Shown: positions 50,298 to 58,936 of the stretch, in pieces | Layout: each line of letters starts with the position of its first letter | Numbering within the stretch: the first letter of the stretch is position 1 | DNA from: JANMDU01 sp031375105 | Lineage (GTDB): Bacteria; Pseudomonadota; Gammaproteobacteria; Burkholderiales; Burkholderiaceae_C | DNA: 64,000 bases | Assembly (NCBI GenBank): GCA_031375105.1 | Contig: JANMHJ010000031.1 | Span: 1-64,000, forward strand | Direction: 5' to 3' | Program-made: the position numbers and the translations under genes | Notes under the pieces: generated by a model | The model's input: the letters and a program-made list of their open reading frames with translations, nothing else | What the model was told of the DNA's origin: nothing | Databases searched by the model: none

Positions 50298-50861
50298 CTA
50301 GATCCAGCCCAACATGCCCAATACCGCTCCTGCTCCCAAAATCAGCAGCAGATGCGTTTTGGTTTTCCAAGCCAGTAGCAGGGCGATAGCGGTAAACAGC
50401 CACAGCGGCCCGTCTTTGACAGGCTGGTCGTGCGAGGCCGTGAGCAGCCAGGCCGTGGCAAGCAAGAGCGCTATAGAAATGGGTGCTAGGGAAGCTTTGC
50501 TAGCGCGGGCAACGACATGATTGGCATTGTTTTGCAGCCAGCGGGTGGCGGCGAAGGTGAGTGTGCTGCTGGGCACCAAGATGCCAATGAAAGTGGCCAA
50601 GAGGCCGGCTGTAGCCGCCCAGTACGTGCCACCGGTTTGCAGACCGATTTGCCAGCCGATCAGAGGGATAAACAGCAAATTGGGCCCGGGCGCGGCTTGG
50701 GCAATGGCGATACAACTGGTGAACTGAATATCCGTGAGCCAGCCTTGCTTTTCCACCACGAGGCGCTGCATATCCGCAGCGGTGGTGATCGCACCACCGA
50801 CTGCCAGTAGCGAGAGCAAAATGAAATGCGCAAAGAGCGTGATCCAAATCTCCCAGGTCAT
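50298..50861 (-). CDS. chromate transporter, C-terminal-half subunit, 187 aa
   Basis: Short-chain CHR family protein; two such proteins together make one transporter that exports chromate in resistant bacteria or moves another oxyanion. Several hydrophobic helices and the GGAITTAADMQR, CIAIAQAAPGPNLLF (PGP motif) and AATAGLLATFIGILVPSS segments are diagnostic. It is the second gene of the pair, overlapping the first by 4 bp. Confidence 0.9.
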   Translation of the reverse strand: MTWEIWITLFAHFILLSLLAVGGAITTAADMQRLVVEKQGWLTDIQFTSCIAIAQAAPGPNLLFIPLIGWQIGLQTGGTYWAATAGLLATFIGILVPSSTLTFAATRWLQNNANHVVARASKASLAPISIALLLATAWLLTASHDQPVKDGPLWLFTAIALLLAWKTKTHLLLILGAGAVLGMLGWI

Positions 50862-51484
50862 GCAGCGCCCTCCTCGGCTGCGCGGTCACGCTGGCGAATG
50901 ATCCACGCGGCATAGGCAAATGCGGGTACGCCCAGCCCGATCACGACATACACCAGCGGCCAGCGCAGCAGACCAACTGCTATGAATGTCATAGCAATTA
51001 AGGCAGAAGATATAAAGGCTCCCATCTCATTTTGCTTCAAACCAGCAATCATTTTGATAGACACAGCGCCAATCAAACCCGCCGCCGCCGCGCCCATGCC
51101 GCGCACCGCGCCTGCAACCTCGGGTAGATGAACATACTGGTTGTACAGCGTGGCCAGCAGCAAGACGATCAGCAAGGGGGGTAGCAAAATGCCTGCCAAA
51201 GCCGCAAGCGCACCGCGCCAGCCGAAATAGCGGTTGCCCAAGATGATGCACAAGTTCACCACGTTGCCGCCGGGCAAGATTTGCGACACAGCCCAGTCTT
51301 CGGTGAATTCTTTCGGGCTGAGCCAGCGCCGCTTTTCTACCATCTCGCGCTGAATGATAGTGAGCACGCCACCAAAGCCTTGTAGGGCAATGCTGGCAAA
51401 GGTGAGGAAGAGTTCGGTTTTGGACTGGGGCCGCGCGGGTGGCTGAAGGGGCAACTGCGGCAAGGTCTCTGGGTGGTCGGGCAT
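50858..51484 (-). CDS. chromate transporter, N-terminal-half subunit, 208 aa
   Basis: First gene of the two-gene CHR transporter. FLTFASIALQGFGGVLTIIQREMVEKRRWL and the DWAVSQILPGGNVVNLCIILG motif match the amino-half subfamily. About six membrane helices. A repeat copy (50979-51023) encodes the membrane segment FISSALIAMTFIA near residue 160, apparently without disrupting the helix. Confidence 0.9.
   Translation of the reverse strand: MPDHPETLPQLPLQPPARPQSKTELFLTFASIALQGFGGVLTIIQREMVEKRRWLSPKEFTEDWAVSQILPGGNVVNLCIILGNRYFGWRGALAALAGILLPPLLIVLLLATLYNQYVHLPEVAGAVRGMGAAAAGLIGAVSIKMIAGLKQNEMGAFISSALIAMTFIAVGLLRWPLVYVVIGLGVPAFAYAAWIIRQRDRAAEEGAA
50979..51023 (+). repeat. 49-bp dispersed repeat, copy 12, inside the chromate transporter gene
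   Basis: GCTATGAATGTCATAGCA, a degraded GCAGAAG core, then TATAAAGGCT. Antisense to the gene and read as FISSALIAMTFIA, part of a membrane helix. Confidence 0.6.
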
Positions 51485-51537
51485 GCAGTTATTATGCAGC
51501 TAGGTATGCCCCAAAAGCCCGGTATTCAGTCTAGCTC

Positions 51538-52203
51538 TTATCGAAGCCGGTTCATCTCAAACAGCGGCGCTGGCGCAGTCTCGCCAGACTCATCGCCAAT
51601 ATGATCTTGCATGCTGCGGGCGACATTGCTCATTGCGACAATACTTTTCTCATGATCAAGTGTCACCAAGGCCAACTCAAGAGCCGTGATTTCTAAAAAG
51701 CGAAGCGCCCAAATGGGCTGCTGTTGCTTCATGCGATGAAAAGCCGTGCGAGAGAGGGAAGCCACAAACAGATCCGTCGTGGCTTGCGCCATAAAGCGAC
51801 TGAAGAGCCCAGAAAACGTGTGCACCAAGCCCAGTGTGGCCCCTTCGGTTGCATTAAACCACTTGGCCTTGACTTGGCCCAGAGGGGAATAGTCGCTATC
51901 GTGAGAGGTGGTGCCAGAGTCTCGCATGCGGATGCTGGCATCGCCTGCGAGCACCAGCATCAAGCGGCCTGTGTCAGCGTTTTGGGCATCAAAGGAAATC
52001 AGGCTTTCTGCCTTGAAATGCTCTAAATTCACAAAGCTTACAATACCCACTGCTTCAATCCGAGAGATCGGTGGGCTCAGTATTCTCCCTTTGCGCATCA
52101 ACAGCTCAATGGCCTGCTCGGCAGGTAACCCAGAGAGTGCTAAATATTGCGGGTGATCAAAAGCCGACAGCTGAGAAACACCGAAATGAGAGCTTGAACG
52201 CAT
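51538..52203 (-). CDS. cyclic-nucleotide-binding-domain-like protein without effector domain, 221 aa
   Basis: Residues ~65-185 have the outline of a cNMP-binding beta roll, including the LVLAGDASIRMRDSG turn region, and LVHTFSGLFSRFMAQATTDLFVASLSRTAF in place of the phosphate-binding cassette. Crp-like helices follow. No helix-turn-helix, channel or kinase domain accompanies it. The N-terminus SQLSAFDHPQYLALSGLP is unassigned. The start may be ATG 52203 or ATG 52251. Confidence 0.6.
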   Translation of the reverse strand: MRSSSHFGVSQLSAFDHPQYLALSGLPAEQAIELLMRKGRILSPPISRIEAVGIVSFVNLEHFKAESLISFDAQNADTGRLMLVLAGDASIRMRDSGTTSHDSDYSPLGQVKAKWFNATEGATLGLVHTFSGLFSRFMAQATTDLFVASLSRTAFHRMKQQQPIWALRFLEITALELALVTLDHEKSIVAMSNVARSMQDHIGDESGETAPAPLFEMNRLR

Positions 52204-52444
52204 TACCTTGAGGTCATTGAATTGAGGAGCTTGTTTAAGAGCCAAACCCAAGCAATGTATAGTACTTTTGTACTAATTTCAAGGGATTTACACCCAATCA
52301 ATAAGTAGCCTGTGACTTAAATTTTCAGGCCTTCGCTCAAACCTTCACCCCAATGCGGCGCTGCATCAAGAATCACGGACATGCCGTGAGCTTGTTTCCC
52401 AACACAGCGTTCTCTGCAGAGCGCTAAAACTTACAATAGACCCT

Positions 52445-54856
52445 ATGACCGCCCGCCCTGCCATTTTTAGCGACGTATCGCTCTTCCCCCGCGATGCCAA
52501 GCCTTTGGCGAGCTATCGCAAGTATTGGGCGCATCGTTTTGGCATCGCCAAATTTCTGCCCACCACCCGTGCTGAAATGGATGCACTCGGCTGGGACAGT
52601 TGCGACATCATCATTGTGGTGGGCGATGCCTATGTCGATCACCCCAGCTTTGGCATGGCTGTGATTGGCCGGATGCTCGAAAACCAAGGCTTTCGCGTCG
52701 GCATCATTGCACAGCCAGATTGGCAAAGCGCAGAGCCTTTCAAAGCTTTAGGCAAACCTAATTTGTTCTACGGCGTATCGGCTGGCAACATGGACAGCAT
52801 GATCAACCGCTACACGGCTGATCGAAAAATTCGCTCTGATGATGCCTACACAGCGGGCGGCATGGGCGGCAAGCGCCCGGATCGCGCGGCCTTGGTTTAT
52901 AGCCAGCGCTGCAAAGAAGCTTACAGCGATGTGCCGATCATTCTGGGCGGCATTGAAGGCTCGCTGCGCCGCATCGCGCATTACGATTATTGGCAAGACA
53001 AAGTGCGCCGAAGCATTGTGGTGGATGCCAAATGCGATTTGCTGCTGTATGGCAACGCTGAGCGCGCCATTGTGGAAATCGCCCATCGCTTAGGCGCCAA
53101 AGAGCCAATTGAAAACCTCACCGATATTCGCGGCACCGCTTTTGTGCAGCGGCAAAATCCCGAGGGCTGGTTTGAGATTGATTCAACCGACATTGATACC
53201 CCAGGCCGCACCGAGCAGCATGTCAACCCCTACATGATGAGCGCAGATTTGGCGCGTGAGCAGGGCGGCTCTTGCGCCAAAGATGATGCGATTGTTTCTG
53301 TGCAGTCAGGCTTACCCGCTGCTCCCGGCGCATCTGTCTCCATGCGCGGTCAACTCGATTCACCTGCGCCCAGCAACCTCGCTGATTTGGGCACAAGCAT
53401 CAAACCTTTGACGTTCGTGCCCAACCCAGCGCTGAGTAAAAACAATCTCAAAACGCCGCCCCGTGATAAATCCGTGATCCGCCTGCCCAGCTACGAGCAG
53501 GTGAAATCTGACCCCACGCTTTACGCCCACGCCAACCGCGTGCTGCACCTAGAAACCAACCCCGGCAATGCTAGAGCACTGGTGCAAAAGCATGGCGAAG
53601 GCACCACAGCGAGAGACGTCTGGATCACGCCTCCTCCGATCCCGCTCACCACCGCCGAGATGGATTTGGTCTTCGACCTGCCCTACGCACGAAGCCCGCA
53701 TCCAAGCTACGCCGATGCACAAGGCAAACACGACGGAGAAACGAAAATCCCCGCTTGGGAAATGATCCGTTTCAGCGTCAACATCATGCGCGGCTGTTTT
53801 GGCGGCTGCACCTTTTGTTCGATTACCGAGCACGAAGGCCGCATCATCCAAAGCCGCAGCGAAGACAGCATCATCAGAGAAGTCGAAGCCATCCGCGACA
53901 GTGTCGTTGGCTTCACCGGCATCGTCAGCGATCTTGGCGGCCCCACGGCGAATATGTACCGCATCGGCTGCAAAACCCCCGACATCGAGAGCGCTTGCCG
54001 CAAACCGAGCTGCGTCTATCCCGGCATTTGCCCGAATCTCAACACCAGCCACGAAAGCCTCATCAAGCTGTATCGCCGTGCCCGCGAGCTCAAAGGCGTG
54101 AAGAAAATCCTCATCGGCTCCGGCTTGCGCTATGACTTGGCAGTAGAAAGCCCCGAATACGTCAAAGAACTCGTCACCCATCACGTCGGCGGCTATCTCA
54201 AAATTGCCCCCGAGCACACCGAAGGCGGGCCTCTGACCAAAATGATGAAGCCCGGTATCGGCAGTTACGACAAATTCAAGCAGCTGTTCGAAAAATTCAG
54301 CGCCGAAGCCGGTAAAAAGCAATATCTCATCCCCTACTTCATCGCCGCCCACCCTGGCACCCGCGACGAAGACATGATGAACCTTGCCGTCTGGCTCAAA
54401 AAGAACGGTTTCCGCGCCGACCAAGTGCAAACCTTCTATCCGTCACCCATGGCCACCGCCACCGCGATGTACCACAGCGGCAAAAACCCGCTGCGCAAAA
54501 TCGGCCGCGACTCTGAAACCGTAGACATCGTCAAAGGCGACAAACGCCGCCGCCTCCACAAAGCATTCTTGCGCTACCACGATGCCAACAACTGGCCACT
54601 GCTCCGCGAAGCATTGAAATCCATGGGCCGCGCCGACCTGATCGGCAATGGCAAACACCATTTGATCCCCACGTTCCAGCCGGTAACTGATGGCGCCTAT
54701 GTCGGCGCGAGAAAGAAAAACTCGTTTGCACCGGGCCAGAAAACCAAAGGACGCACGGGCGGTGCGGCTTCTAATGCACCGAGCATTAGGTCAGTGCAAC
54801 CGCGCAAAGGCACGATACTCACGCAACATACGGGTCTACCGCCTAGGAAGAAGTAG
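52445..54856 (+). CDS. YgiQ family radical SAM protein, 803 aa
   Basis: The N-terminal region (~30-250, with IVVGDAYVDHPSFGMAVIGR) matches the family's cobalamin-binding-like domain. The radical SAM core starts with the cluster motif RGCFGGCTFCSITEHEGR (~455). A GGPTANMYRIGC segment, a further CRKPSCVYPGICPNL cysteine cluster and the VGGYLKIAPEHTE motif follow, as in YgiQ proteins. A basic, disordered tail ends the protein. The reaction is unknown. Length is a little above the Escherichia coli homologue. Confidence 0.92.
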   Translation: MTARPAIFSDVSLFPRDAKPLASYRKYWAHRFGIAKFLPTTRAEMDALGWDSCDIIIVVGDAYVDHPSFGMAVIGRMLENQGFRVGIIAQPDWQSAEPFKALGKPNLFYGVSAGNMDSMINRYTADRKIRSDDAYTAGGMGGKRPDRAALVYSQRCKEAYSDVPIILGGIEGSLRRIAHYDYWQDKVRRSIVVDAKCDLLLYGNAERAIVEIAHRLGAKEPIENLTDIRGTAFVQRQNPEGWFEIDSTDIDTPGRTEQHVNPYMMSADLAREQGGSCAKDDAIVSVQSGLPAAPGASVSMRGQLDSPAPSNLADLGTSIKPLTFVPNPALSKNNLKTPPRDKSVIRLPSYEQVKSDPTLYAHANRVLHLETNPGNARALVQKHGEGTTARDVWITPPPIPLTTAEMDLVFDLPYARSPHPSYADAQGKHDGETKIPAWEMIRFSVNIMRGCFGGCTFCSITEHEGRIIQSRSEDSIIREVEAIRDSVVGFTGIVSDLGGPTANMYRIGCKTPDIESACRKPSCVYPGICPNLNTSHESLIKLYRRARELKGVKKILIGSGLRYDLAVESPEYVKELVTHHVGGYLKIAPEHTEGGPLTKMMKPGIGSYDKFKQLFEKFSAEAGKKQYLIPYFIAAHPGTRDEDMMNLAVWLKKNGFRADQVQTFYPSPMATATAMYHSGKNPLRKIGRDSETVDIVKGDKRRRLHKAFLRYHDANNWPLLREALKSMGRADLIGNGKHHLIPTFQPVTDGAYVGARKKNSFAPGQKTKGRTGGAASNAPSIRSVQPRKGTILTQHTGLPPRKK

Positions 54857-55331
54857 ATTTCCGATGGATTCGTGCATACCTGTTGTAGTCGTTCATCGCT
54901 GCTTCTGAAAGCCAAAACACGATTCGATCAGAAACCGAAATACCAATTGCTTCCGTCGGTTGCCTCGATTCGTCCATATAGATTTTCTTTAGCAAGTGAC
55001 AATCGTCTATTCTTATAGTTTCGATCCGATCGTCGGGCTCAAAAATTAGGTGCATCCGTCCATCGTCTTTGACTCGAACTTTTGAAACAAAGCGCCATTT
55101 AACAAGAGCAGCAAAAGCAAAAAATATCAGGGTTGCAAACCACAACAACCCGGCTGCTGCAACTACTATATACAAATTAACATTGGTTTTGTTCTGCTCC
55201 GACTGCAAAAGGTAAACCATTCTGAAGGCGTATATGGTGACACCCAAACCAAGTAAAGAAAGACTAACGAGTGCCCAGAGTCGTTTACTTCTAGATTTTG
55301 ATGCGGTCGATAATTCCTCACTCACGTCCAA
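54843..55331 (-). CDS. uncharacterised membrane protein, 162 aa
   Basis: Two hydrophobic segments (~18-40 and ~51-78) flank a short loop; the C-terminal ~85 residues are soluble (KVRVKDDGRMHLIFEPDDRIETIRIDDC). No family recognised. The coding region is more AT-rich than its neighbours. The start overlaps the end of the PIN gene by 10 bp on the same strand, and the stop overlaps the end of the convergent ygiQ-like gene. It may therefore be a cargo gene of the toxin-antitoxin module. Confidence 0.6.
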   Translation of the reverse strand: MDVSEELSTASKSRSKRLWALVSLSLLGLGVTIYAFRMVYLLQSEQNKTNVNLYIVVAAAGLLWFATLIFFAFAALVKWRFVSKVRVKDDGRMHLIFEPDDRIETIRIDDCHLLKKIYMDESRQPTEAIGISVSDRIVFWLSEAAMNDYNRYARIHRKSTSS

Positions 55332-55726
55332 TTCTCCACTAGCAGTCCATTCACCCGCTCAAACTCCCGCACATTATTCGTCACCAATACGCACCCTAGC
55401 GCCAGCGCCTGGCAGGCAATCCACAAATCATTTGCACCAATCGGCGTACCAGCCTCTTTGAGCCTTGGAAACTGCTCGGCGTAGTACTGGCACATGCTGC
55501 GATCTGCCATGAAATCGACAGGGATGACGCGTGTGAGTTGATTGAGCTGGCGCAAAACAGCGGTTTTCTTGGTGCTTCGCTCTGCGCCTTTGAGCAGCTC
55601 AGCGTAGGTGATGAACGACATGCAAAGTTGCGCCTCGGGTGGCAAATTGTCCATGTGCTCGGCGATTTGGGTGGATTTATTGTTGAGGAGGTAAATGAGG
55701 ATATTGGTATCCAGCATGTACCTCAT
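55322..55726 (-). CDS. PIN-domain toxin (VapC-like), 134 aa
   Basis: MRYMLDTNILIYLLNNKS gives the first catalytic aspartate, FITYAELLKGAERS the conserved glutamate (~42), PIGANDLWIACQALALG the central aspartate (~102) and VTNNVREFERV the C-terminal acidic residues. Overlaps the antitoxin gene by 4 bp (ATGA). Full length. The target RNA is unknown; many VapC enzymes cleave tRNA. Confidence 0.93.
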   Translation of the reverse strand: MRYMLDTNILIYLLNNKSTQIAEHMDNLPPEAQLCMSFITYAELLKGAERSTKKTAVLRQLNQLTRVIPVDFMADRSMCQYYAEQFPRLKEAGTPIGANDLWIACQALALGCVLVTNNVREFERVNGLLVENWT

Positions 55727-55986
55727 AAGCCCTCGCGCTCCTGGATAGGCGCTTGCTCGCGCTGGCCCTCTTGCAGAGCTGCGATGAAATCTGCATCAAA
55801 CGCACCCAAGGCTTTGAGCAAGGCCGTACCGCGTTTGGCAGGCGCTGCTGGCAAGGCATGCAAGACCAAATCGCCATCACGATTGCGGAAGACTTCTACC
55901 TGATCCGTATCAAAGCGAAATTCTTGCGGAATACGCACGGCTTGGCTGTTGCCATTCATGAAGACGCGGCTGAGGCTGGTTTGCAT
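55723..55986 (-). CDS. VapB-type (AbrB-like) antitoxin, 87 aa
   Basis: From ATG 55986: MQTSLSRVFMNGNSQAVRIPQEFRFD, a swapped-hairpin AbrB/VapB DNA-binding domain of the RxFxNGNSQAVRIP type. Residues 50-87 form the toxin-binding tail. A longer start at 56007 falls inside the palindrome upstream and is less likely. Confidence 0.92.
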   Translation of the reverse strand: MQTSLSRVFMNGNSQAVRIPQEFRFDTDQVEVFRNRDGDLVLHALPAAPAKRGTALLKALGAFDADFIAALQEGQREQAPIQEREGL

Positions 55987-56003
55987 GCTTAGTTTATGTG
56001 TGT

Positions 56004-56013
56004 ACATTAATGT
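56004..56013 (-). promoter_or_regulatory. palindrome upstream of the VapBC pair
   Basis: Perfect 10-bp palindrome ACATTAATGT with flanking TGTGTGTA units, 18 bp upstream of the antitoxin start. Probable autoregulatory operator (inference). Confidence 0.4.
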
Positions 56014-56096
56014 GTGTATTTTAATCGATGATATTTGTTCCTGTCAAATTTGTCATTTCCTATGACCGTTAAGCAAGGCAAGATAATTGCGTTAGA

Positions 56097-56927
56097 TCAA
56101 ATGCCCAATCTAAAAAACCCATCAAACTCCCGCATCAGCGCCGGATGCTCTTGCGCGAAGCGCTCACGTTGCACGAAATAGGCTTCAGCAGCCACGGCGA
56201 AGAATTCGTCGATAGCGGTGCTGCCGTAGTGATCAAGCAGGGGCTGGGAAGTGCCTTGTAGGCGGCCAAAACGCTGCCAAGATGCGCTGGCCTCAACAAA
56301 GTGCTCGTATTCCGCCTGCAATACAGTCAGCCACTGGCGGCGCTGCTCGCTGGGCATGGGCGGGCAGCCGTCGGGCTGACCGTCGCGCAGATCCATGACG
56401 TGGATAAATTCGTGGATGACGACGTTGTAGGCCTCATTCGCCGAGATACCGGCGTCTTGCACGTCGCTCCAAGCGAGCATCAGCGGCCCGCCTTCGAGCA
56501 TTTCGCCTGTGAGGTCTTCGCTGCCACTGTGGGCAATGCCATCTTCGTCGATCCACTCGCGCAGCGCCCTCACCTCGCCAGCGTGCAGCACGAGACCCAA
56601 GAAGCTGTCGTACCAAGCCAGTGCGAGATCAGGGCGATCAGGTGGGGCAATGTGCAAAATCGGCAAACAAGCTTGCACCGCCACCATCACGGCCTTTGCA
56701 TCGTCCACTTCAAAGCCTTGTGCACCTGAGAATTCTTTATCATCTAAAAACAAGCTGGCCAGCACGCGCAGGCGCTTCAAATCAGCAAGCGGCAAGCAGG
56801 CCACGAAAGGCAATGAGGCCACCGTTGCATGCCACAAGGCTTCATCAATCGCGCGGCGTTGCAAAGCGGATTGCAGCTGCACTTGGCGGCGCGAAGTACG
56901 CCACTGTCGCCACCAAGACTGGATCAT
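56097..56927 (-). CDS. mtfA: MtfA-like zinc-dependent peptidase, 276 aa
   Basis: Cytoplasmic zinc metallopeptidase of the MtfA family, which in Escherichia coli acts on the Mlc regulator of glucose transport. The gluzincin site VVIHEFIHVMDLRDG (H-E-F-x-H) around residue 165 and the downstream TAIDEFFAVAAEAYF (third ligand Glu) are present. Length matches the family. The physiological target in this organism is unknown. Confidence 0.9.
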   Translation of the reverse strand: MIQSWWRQWRTSRRQVQLQSALQRRAIDEALWHATVASLPFVACLPLADLKRLRVLASLFLDDKEFSGAQGFEVDDAKAVMVAVQACLPILHIAPPDRPDLALAWYDSFLGLVLHAGEVRALREWIDEDGIAHSGSEDLTGEMLEGGPLMLAWSDVQDAGISANEAYNVVIHEFIHVMDLRDGQPDGCPPMPSEQRRQWLTVLQAEYEHFVEASASWQRFGRLQGTSQPLLDHYGSTAIDEFFAVAAEAYFVQRERFAQEHPALMREFDGFFRLGI

Positions 56928-56988
56928 TGGCGCCCTCTAAGGCGTGTGAGCAGATTCGCGCCCGTGCTCATGTCCGCCACGCGCGCCT

Positions 56989-57813
56989 TCAGGCCACGGG
57001 GATGTGTTGTGCGCTCACTGAGCCATCCAACAGATTGAGGCGCAAGGCGTAGCCACACATGGGGCGTTGGTTGACATGCCAATCGGGCAATACATAGCGT
57101 GTGCCCTCTCCTTGAGCTGAGCGAATGACATGATCACGGCCTTCATGCGTGTGGCCGTGAATGACATGATGGCTGCGCGTGGCATCCATCCATTGCACGA
57201 CGGCTTTGCTGTCCACATCAATCCAAGCCTGGCCGGCTTCCTTCAAATCTTTTTTGCGCGCTTCGCTGGCTGTGCGCATCACGCGCGCTTGCTGCAAGCG
57301 CTCTTGCAAGGGCGTGGCCAGAAAATTTTTCCGCCAAGCTTCGCTACGCACCAGCTGGCGAAACTTTTGATATTCCACATCAGCCAAGCACAGCGCATCG
57401 CCATGGCTGAGCAAAAAGCGCTGGTCACCGAAGCTGAGCACGCTCGGGTCGCTCAGGATTTGCATGCCGCAGGCTGTGGCGAAATCTTTGCCGACCAGAA
57501 AATCGCGGTTACCGTGCATGAAATACAGATGACGCTGCTGCGCGAAAAAATGCAAAACACGGCTACAACGCTGTTCAAAATGCAGGCCAGCATGGCGAGC
57601 GATGGCATGGGCTTGCCCAGCGGTGCTCAAAACATCGTCGCCAATCCACACTTCAAACAAATCACCCAGAATGAAGATGGCATCTGCTGGGGATTGTTCG
57701 AGATAATTGCGCCAGGCTAAAAAATTGGCGGGCTCAGACTCCTGCAAATGCAGATCCGAGATGAAATCCACGCAGCGCCAAGCGGCTGGTGCGTTGATTT
57801 CATCAAAGCTCAT
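56989..57813 (-). CDS. lpxH: UDP-2,3-diacylglucosamine diphosphatase, 274 aa
   Basis: Lipid A pathway enzyme that makes lipid X. Calcineurin-like metal motifs are present: ISDLHLQES, FILGDLFEVWIGDD, FMHGNRDFLVG, LSHGDALC and HGHTHEGRDH. A peripheral inner-membrane enzyme. Lies directly before ppiB in the same operon direction (19 bp), a common Burkholderiales arrangement. Confidence 0.95.
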   Translation of the reverse strand: MSFDEINAPAAWRCVDFISDLHLQESEPANFLAWRNYLEQSPADAIFILGDLFEVWIGDDVLSTAGQAHAIARHAGLHFEQRCSRVLHFFAQQRHLYFMHGNRDFLVGKDFATACGMQILSDPSVLSFGDQRFLLSHGDALCLADVEYQKFRQLVRSEAWRKNFLATPLQERLQQARVMRTASEARKKDLKEAGQAWIDVDSKAVVQWMDATRSHHVIHGHTHEGRDHVIRSAQGEGTRYVLPDWHVNQRPMCGYALRLNLLDGSVSAQHIPVA

Positions 57814-57832
57814 GGCAGGCTGCCCGGCAAAT

Positions 57833-58339
57833 TCACAGGATAACGGCTTTGCCGATCATCACATCTTCCACAGGCACATCATCGTGATGGCCCTTGCGGC
57901 CGGTTTTGACCTTGCCCAGCTTGTCCACCACATCGGTGCCCGAGATCACTTTGCCAAACACGGCATAGCCCCAGCCTTGGTTGCTTGGCGCGGTGTGGTT
58001 TAGGAAGCCGTTGTCGGCCACGTTGATGAAGAACTGAGCGCTGGCCGAATGCGGGTCTGATGTGCGTGCCATGGCCAAGGTGTATTTGTTGTTTTTCAGG
58101 CCATTGTTGGCTTCATTCGTGATCGGCGCATCGCTGGGTTTTTGTGACATGCCCGGTGCGAAGCCGCCGCCTTGCACCATGAAACCATCGATGATGCGAT
58201 GAAAGACGGTGCCATCGTAATGGCCCTTCTTCACGTAGGCGAGAAAGTTTTCCGCGCTTTTGGGGGCTTTGTCGGCATCGAGTTCAATGGTGATGTTGCC
58301 GTAGCCAGGGATTTGAAGTTCGACTTGTGGGTTGCTCAT
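57833..58339 (-). CDS. ppiB: peptidyl-prolyl cis-trans isomerase, cytoplasmic cyclophilin, 168 aa
   Basis: Accelerates proline isomerisation. Active-site segments are YDGTVFHRIIDGFMVQGGGF and AMARTSDPHSASAQFFINVADN, with the GYAVFGKVISGTDVV strand. No signal peptide, so cytoplasmic. Upstream lies a paralogue with a signal peptide only 3 bp away. Confidence 0.95.
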   Translation of the reverse strand: MSNPQVELQIPGYGNITIELDADKAPKSAENFLAYVKKGHYDGTVFHRIIDGFMVQGGGFAPGMSQKPSDAPITNEANNGLKNNKYTLAMARTSDPHSASAQFFINVADNGFLNHTAPSNQGWGYAVFGKVISGTDVVDKLGKVKTGRKGHHDDVPVEDVMIGKAVIL

Positions 58340-58342
58340 GGT

Positions 58343-58936
58343 TTATTTTTCCAAAGTGGCAGAGGTGATGAGAATGGGGGTTTGCGGAACGTTGCCATGC
58401 TGGCCACGGTTGGTGACAGCGGTTTGGCGGATTTTGTCTACCGTCTCCATGCCTTGGACGACTTTGCCAAACACGGCATAGCCATAGCCGTCGGGCAGAG
58501 GCGCGTTGAGGTTGTTGTTGTCAACCACGTTGATGAAAAACTGCGCCGTGGCCGAATTGGGAACATTGGTGCGCGCCATGGCAATCGTGCCACGGTCGTT
58601 TTTGAGGCCGTTGCTCGATTCGAGTGGAATCGGGCTGCGAACGGATTTTTGACTCATGTCGGGTGTGAAGCCGCCACCTTGGATCATGAAGCCATCCATC
58701 ACGCGGTGAAAAATCGTGCCGTCATAGTGTTTGTCTTTCACGTATTTGAGAAAGTTTTCCACTGTTTTGGGCGCTTTTTCTGGGTTCAGTTCGAGCACGA
58801 TATCGCCCAGGCTGGTGACAATTTTGACTTTGGGGGCCGCAACTGCATTCTGCGCTTGCGCAGTAGTTGCTACTAATATTATAGCACTCAGCGCAGATAA
58901 TACAAGGGCTAAGCGGCGAAAACGATTAAAAATCAT
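58343..58936 (-). CDS. ppiA: peptidyl-prolyl cis-trans isomerase, periplasmic cyclophilin, 197 aa
   Basis: Paralogue of the downstream ppiB with the same core (YDGTIFHRVMDGFMIQGGGF, NSATAQFFINVVDN) plus an N-terminal signal peptide (FRRLALVLSALSAIILVATTAQAQ) directing it to the periplasm. The hydrophobic core of this signal peptide is encoded by a copy of the 49-bp repeat. It overlaps the L,D-transpeptidase gene by 4 bp and abuts ppiB; a tandem duplication is likely. Confidence 0.94.
   Translation of the reverse strand: MIFNRFRRLALVLSALSAIILVATTAQAQNAVAAPKVKIVTSLGDIVLELNPEKAPKTVENFLKYVKDKHYDGTIFHRVMDGFMIQGGGFTPDMSQKSVRSPIPLESSNGLKNDRGTIAMARTNVPNSATAQFFINVVDNNNLNAPLPDGYGYAVFGKVVQGMETVDKIRQTAVTNRGQHGNVPQTPILITSATLEK
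58869..58914 (+). repeat. 49-bp dispersed repeat, copy 13, encoding the ppiA signal peptide
   Basis: GCTACTAATATTATAGCA, CTCAGCGCAG, ATAATACAAGGGCTAA match the consensus. Antisense to ppiA; read as LVLSALSAIILVA, the hydrophobic core of the signal peptide. Confidence 0.8.

Noticed and set aside
52405..52440. Possible additional copy of the 49-bp repeat before the YgiQ-type gene
   Set aside because: Only the CTGCAGAGCGCT part resembles the repeat, and the AT-rich spacer and tail are missing.
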